Positions 18,828 to 22,014 of a stretch of 22,014 nucleotides of DNA are shown one piece after another. The stretch is from an uncultured Dechloromonas sp. GTDB taxonomy: Bacteria > Pseudomonadota > Gammaproteobacteria > Burkholderiales > Rhodocyclaceae. Where the stretch lies: positions 1 through 22,014 of the forward strand of contig CALKUR010000073.1 of the NCBI GenBank assembly GCA_937996725.1. The letters are read 5' to 3'. The notes under the pieces were generated by a model. It was not told the DNA's origin. It saw nothing but the letters and a program-made list of their open reading frames with translations, and made no database searches. Position 1 is the stretch's first letter. The number at the start of each line of letters is the position of its first letter. The position numbers were made by a program, and so were the translations under genes.

Positions 18828-19811
18828 ATGGCTCTTTTCATCCAGTCTGCAAATTCACTGGTTAGCAGAGTTGCACAATGGGTAGGAGCCATTCCGACCT
18901 CGATTGCTATCAATGCAACGGCATATGACGCTGAAACTGGCGTCATTACTGTTTCTGCAAATCCCACTTCTTCTGTTGTTGTTGGCGACTTTATTGGCTC
19001 CAGTGTAACTGGCCCTTATACGCTGGTTTTGGCTGTTGATGTTGACAGCATTACTGTTTCTGACACAGATAACGTTTGGTCCGGCGCAAGCCTTCCTACG
19101 ACCATTCTTAAGCTTCCTACGCAGTCTTCTGTTGAGATTCAAGCTTGCATTCAAATGTGTGAGCTGAAGATGCGTACTTTGGAGCTTCCTGCTCTGAGGT
19201 CAAATCCTTACGACGATGTTTCCCCTTCTGTTTTGGTGACAAATGCGAAAGGCATGGCTCCGATTCCTTCGGACATGGTTTTTCCAATTTTGTTCTTTCA
19301 AGAGACATCGCCTGATAATCCTCCTCCTGGCACTACTGGTCTTGGTCCTTGGATTATTTACGACCGAGTTGGCGACCGTGAAATCATTCGTCGCCGGATG
19401 ATTGACCAACTTTACGTCCGTCCTTTTGGTGTTCCTCGGGTTATCCGAGCATCTTTTTCTGAAGTAGGCCCAAATTACGTATTTACCCCTAATCCCGGGG
19501 AGAATGTAAATATTAAAGCCTATTATCAAAAGACTTTCCCGTTTTTGTTTAGTCCTACGGATGATCCATTAAATCCTGTTGTACAAAACAATGGTGTTTT
19601 GGCTTCTTTTCCCGAAGGCTATCTGTATGGCTCTTTGCAGTGCTATTACGATAAAAACAAGAATGTGGAAGAGGCTCAAAAATGGCAAGTGCGGTTTGAT
19701 GATTCTTATGGTCTGATTGAAGACCAGAATTACCGTGGCAAGTGGAGAGGTGGAGACCAGCACCTGACCAGTGAATTCCAGCCTCGGGTGTACCGTTACA
19801 GCTTTAAGTGA
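18828..19811 (+). CDS. Head-tail adaptor protein (SU10-type)
   Basis: The protein has 327 aa. It begins with a helical segment (SANSLVSRVAQWVGAI). A beta-rich insertion with Ser/Thr/Val repeats (residues 30-90) follows, and then an adaptor core: helix SSVEIQACIQMCELKMRTLE, the PIPSDMVFPILFF region, and a C-terminal helix-and-tail (LASFPEGYLYGSLQCYY, then EEAQKWQVRFDDSYGLIEDQN, in part). This matches podovirus adaptors such as that of SU10, which attach below the portal and connect to the tail nozzle. AAGGAAAAGAA precedes the ATG. The inserted beta domain might decorate the collar; this is inferred. Confidence 0.78.
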   Translation: MALFIQSANSLVSRVAQWVGAIPTSIAINATAYDAETGVITVSANPTSSVVVGDFIGSSVTGPYTLVLAVDVDSITVSDTDNVWSGASLPTTILKLPTQSSVEIQACIQMCELKMRTLELPALRSNPYDDVSPSVLVTNAKGMAPIPSDMVFPILFFQETSPDNPPPGTTGLGPWIIYDRVGDREIIRRRMIDQLYVRPFGVPRVIRASFSEVGPNYVFTPNPGENVNIKAYYQKTFPFLFSPTDDPLNPVVQNNGVLASFPEGYLYGSLQCYYDKNKNVEEAQKWQVRFDDSYGLIEDQNYRGKWRGGDQHLTSEFQPRVYRYSFK

Positions 19812-19825
19812 TCTAAGGATAAAAA

Positions 19826-22014
19826 ATGGCAACTGTTGGACTTTACGGCAGCAGCACGGCTGGGGTTGTTCCTGCTGCAAGCGGCTCCGAATCTAATGGT
19901 CTGTACGGCAACAACGTCAATTTTGGCGGCTCGTACTTTGAGTGGTTTATTTTCCAACAGTCCGATACTCAGCCGGCAACGCCTACTGGCGGTTCTTGGG
20001 ACTTTGCGACCAATTCCGGGACGCCTCCCATTGGTTGGAGTACAACGCCATTTTCTGCTCCTACAAACAAGATTTGGGTATCTATTGCACTGGTCAACAG
20101 CAAGAATGCTTCTTCTTTGACTTGGTGTGCTCCTGGTCTGTTTTCTTATGCTTCTGGTTTGCCAGTTCTTTCTGGCACTGGAACTCCTGGAGTTGGTGTT
20201 GGTCAATCTGACCAGTTTTACATTCAACTGGATACGACTCCACAGACTATTTGGTTCAAAGAATCTGGCACTTGGACTCGGATTACTGGATCTACGCTGT
20301 ATGCAGATCTGACCAGCAACCAAACCATTGCTGGCACAAAGACTTTTAGTAGCCAGATTCAAGGCTCTATCAGCGGTACTGCATCCAATGTTACTGGCGT
20401 TGTTGGCATTACCAATGGTGGAACTGGCGCTACTACGGCTTCTGGTGCTCGCACTTCTTTAGGTGCTGCTGCGTCTGGAGCCAACTCTGACATTACCAGT
20501 TTGTCGGGCATTACCGGGTCTATTGGTACTGCTGATTATGTGGCTTTTGATACCACATATGCGACAACGCTTGCTGCCGGTCAATTGGGTTGGGATGGCA
20601 ACAATACGCTTGGTCTTGGTATGGCCGGTGGAAACGTCATTCAACGAGTTGGTGAAGACGTTTATTTTTATATCAAAGCATCTTCTGCAATCACCAAAGG
20701 ACAGTTGATCATGTTTACTGGCGCAGTAGGCGCTAGTGGTGTTTTGACTGGTGCTCCATCTACTGGATTGACTGATGGTCAATACATCATGGGGGTTGCT
20801 GCTGAAACTATTGCGTTGAATGGTTTTGGTTTGGTCCAGCACTTTGGCACGGTTCGTGGTTTTGATACAACCGGATCGTCTGTTGGCGAAACTTGGGCTG
20901 ATGGCGACATTCTGTATTACAACCCGAGCTATGCAGGAGGCTTAACTAAATTTATGCCTACTGCTCCCAACGTTAAAGCAACAATTGCTGTTGTCACCCA
21001 TGCGGGCAACGGTGGCTCTGGTTCTTTATTTGTTCGTCCAAGCACCGGTAGTGTTCTCGGCTTGACCGACTCAAACGTGCAATTTGGCACTCTGTCTACG
21101 GGCGATTTGATCCGTTACAACGGCACATATTGGACAAACGTTGCATCAACTTCTGCGGCTGTAACCACATTTAGCGGCGGAACAACTGGCCTGACTCCCA
21201 GCACAGCAACATCTGGTGCGGTTACTTTGGCTGGAACTCTTGGGATTGCTAACGGAGGCACAGGTCAAACCACGGCAAATGCGGCATTTAACGCTCTTGC
21301 ACCATCTCAGACTGGCAATTCTGGTAAATATCTGACTACGGACGGTACAAATACTTCTTGGGCTACCAATCCCTTGGGTACGGTTACGTCTGTGAATGCT
21401 TCTGGCGGTACTACTGGCCTGACATTCTCTGGTGGTCCTGTAACAACCAGCGGAACCCTGACCCTTGCAGGCACATTGGCTGTGGCAAATGGCGGCACTG
21501 GAGTCACGACCTCTACTGGCACTGGCTCTGTAGTGTTGTCTACGTCCCCCACGTTGGTTACCCCCGCTCTTGGAACGCCTGTTTCTGGAAATTTCAGCAC
21601 AGGAACATTTACGTGGCCGACATTTAACCAAAACACAACCGGCAATGCAGCTACCGCTACAACCGCAACCAATGTTTCTGGCGGAACTGCAAATGTTACA
21701 ACATTAACCACTTCCAGCACGGTTACGCTGAATGGCGGAACAGCCAATGGCGTGGCCTACCTCAACGGCTCCAAAGTCCTGACCACTGGGTCTGCGCTGA
21801 CGTTTGATGGGACGTCGTTCACCAATACACAGGCTGGTGGAACAGCAACACTTCAGTACAACAGTCTTAGTTTCAACCGAGTTGGCGATACTTATGTGAC
21901 TGCCAGTTCAGGCCCATTGAATATGGCCGGGACACGACATACTTGGCGGGATGAAACTCAAGTTACTGAATGGATGCGCCTGACCAGCACAGGGCTGGGG
22001 ATTGGGACGAGTTC
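19826..22014 (+). CDS. Tail fibre or tail spike protein, 3' end beyond the window
   Basis: The frame is open from 19826 to the window end (729 complete codons, no stop). AAGGAT precedes the ATG. Residues 1-150 are Gly/Ser/Trp-rich (SYFEWFIFQQSD, WSTTPFSAP). The rest is low-complexity Thr/Gly/Ser/Ala with fibre motifs NGGTG(A/Q/V)TT at about residues 197, 476 and 555. A domain with ITKGQLIMFTGAVGASG (part) lies between. The end (HTWRDETQVTEWMRLT, then GLGIGTS) is the style that usually leads to a C-terminal intramolecular chaperone such as Peptidase S74, which would lie outside. Receptor binding is its likely role. Confidence 0.87.
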   Translation, partial: MATVGLYGSSTAGVVPAASGSESNGLYGNNVNFGGSYFEWFIFQQSDTQPATPTGGSWDFATNSGTPPIGWSTTPFSAPTNKIWVSIALVNSKNASSLTWCAPGLFSYASGLPVLSGTGTPGVGVGQSDQFYIQLDTTPQTIWFKESGTWTRITGSTLYADLTSNQTIAGTKTFSSQIQGSISGTASNVTGVVGITNGGTGATTASGARTSLGAAASGANSDITSLSGITGSIGTADYVAFDTTYATTLAAGQLGWDGNNTLGLGMAGGNVIQRVGEDVYFYIKASSAITKGQLIMFTGAVGASGVLTGAPSTGLTDGQYIMGVAAETIALNGFGLVQHFGTVRGFDTTGSSVGETWADGDILYYNPSYAGGLTKFMPTAPNVKATIAVVTHAGNGGSGSLFVRPSTGSVLGLTDSNVQFGTLSTGDLIRYNGTYWTNVASTSAAVTTFSGGTTGLTPSTATSGAVTLAGTLGIANGGTGQTTANAAFNALAPSQTGNSGKYLTTDGTNTSWATNPLGTVTSVNASGGTTGLTFSGGPVTTSGTLTLAGTLAVANGGTGVTTSTGTGSVVLSTSPTLVTPALGTPVSGNFSTGTFTWPTFNQNTTGNAATATTATNVSGGTANVTTLTTSSTVTLNGGTANGVAYLNGSKVLTTGSALTFDGTSFTNTQAGGTATLQYNSLSFNRVGDTYVTASSGPLNMAGTRHTWRDETQVTEWMRLTSTGLGIGTS
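21173..21511 (+). repeat. Two copies of a fibre module
   Basis: SGGTTGLT...TLAGTL(G/A)(I/V)ANGGTG(Q/V)TT is encoded at 21173-21274 and again at 21401-21511. The copies are 34 and 37 codons long and similar but diverged at the DNA level. A related NGGTGATT unit lies near 20414. Such units allow recombination between fibres. Confidence 0.75.

Overview
The window is a 22-kb piece of a tailed double-stranded DNA phage genome. It is probably a podovirus-like virus of a proteobacterium; a freshwater-type betaproteobacterium fits the gene styles, but that is an inference. The identification rests on a contiguous packaging and head block: candidate small terminase, large terminase, 712-aa P22-type portal, acidic scaffold, SU10-type (DUF5309-like) capsid protein, SU10-type adaptor and a tail fibre cut by the window end. 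Base composition is moderate and the genes are very tightly packed. No polymerase, lysis or integrase gene is present here.

Region 1 (12-5117, plus strand) is an early/accessory operon. It opens with a RusA-type Holliday junction resolvase and continues with about 14 small genes, nearly all joined by 4-base ATGA overlaps. Four of them (1165, 2667, 3386, 3757) are mosaics built from the same short, almost identical DNA blocks separated by unrelated spacers.

Region 2 (5114-6252) starts with a good sigma70-like promoter. It is followed by a compact RNA element ending in an intrinsic terminator, whose apical loop can pair with upstream sequence. About 240 bases of unexplained leader come next, then a YbcO/DUF1364-like nuclease gene, a DUF5856-like gene and a terminator.

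Region 3 (6253-8086) is convergent to region 2. A 390-base gene-poor gap with a G-rich tract and repeats lies beside a minus-strand operon of eight very small genes (27-86 aa). Four of these genes are reported here from direct reading, and three encode single-span membrane peptides. The operon ends in its own terminator.

Region 4 (8087-8776) is the divergent intergenic region. It carries three same-orientation DnaA boxes, inverted and direct repeats and a second G-rich tract, and is the best candidate for a replication origin and control region.

Region 5 (8740-22014, plus strand) is the late operon. A promoter-like sequence precedes a tRNA-Asn(GTT). A GNAT-like acetyltransferase, the candidate small terminase and several small genes follow, then terminase, portal, scaffold and capsid. 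An HNH endonuclease gene with its own promoter-like sequence sits right after the capsid gene, followed by a conserved-looking 168-aa protein, the adaptor and the fibre.
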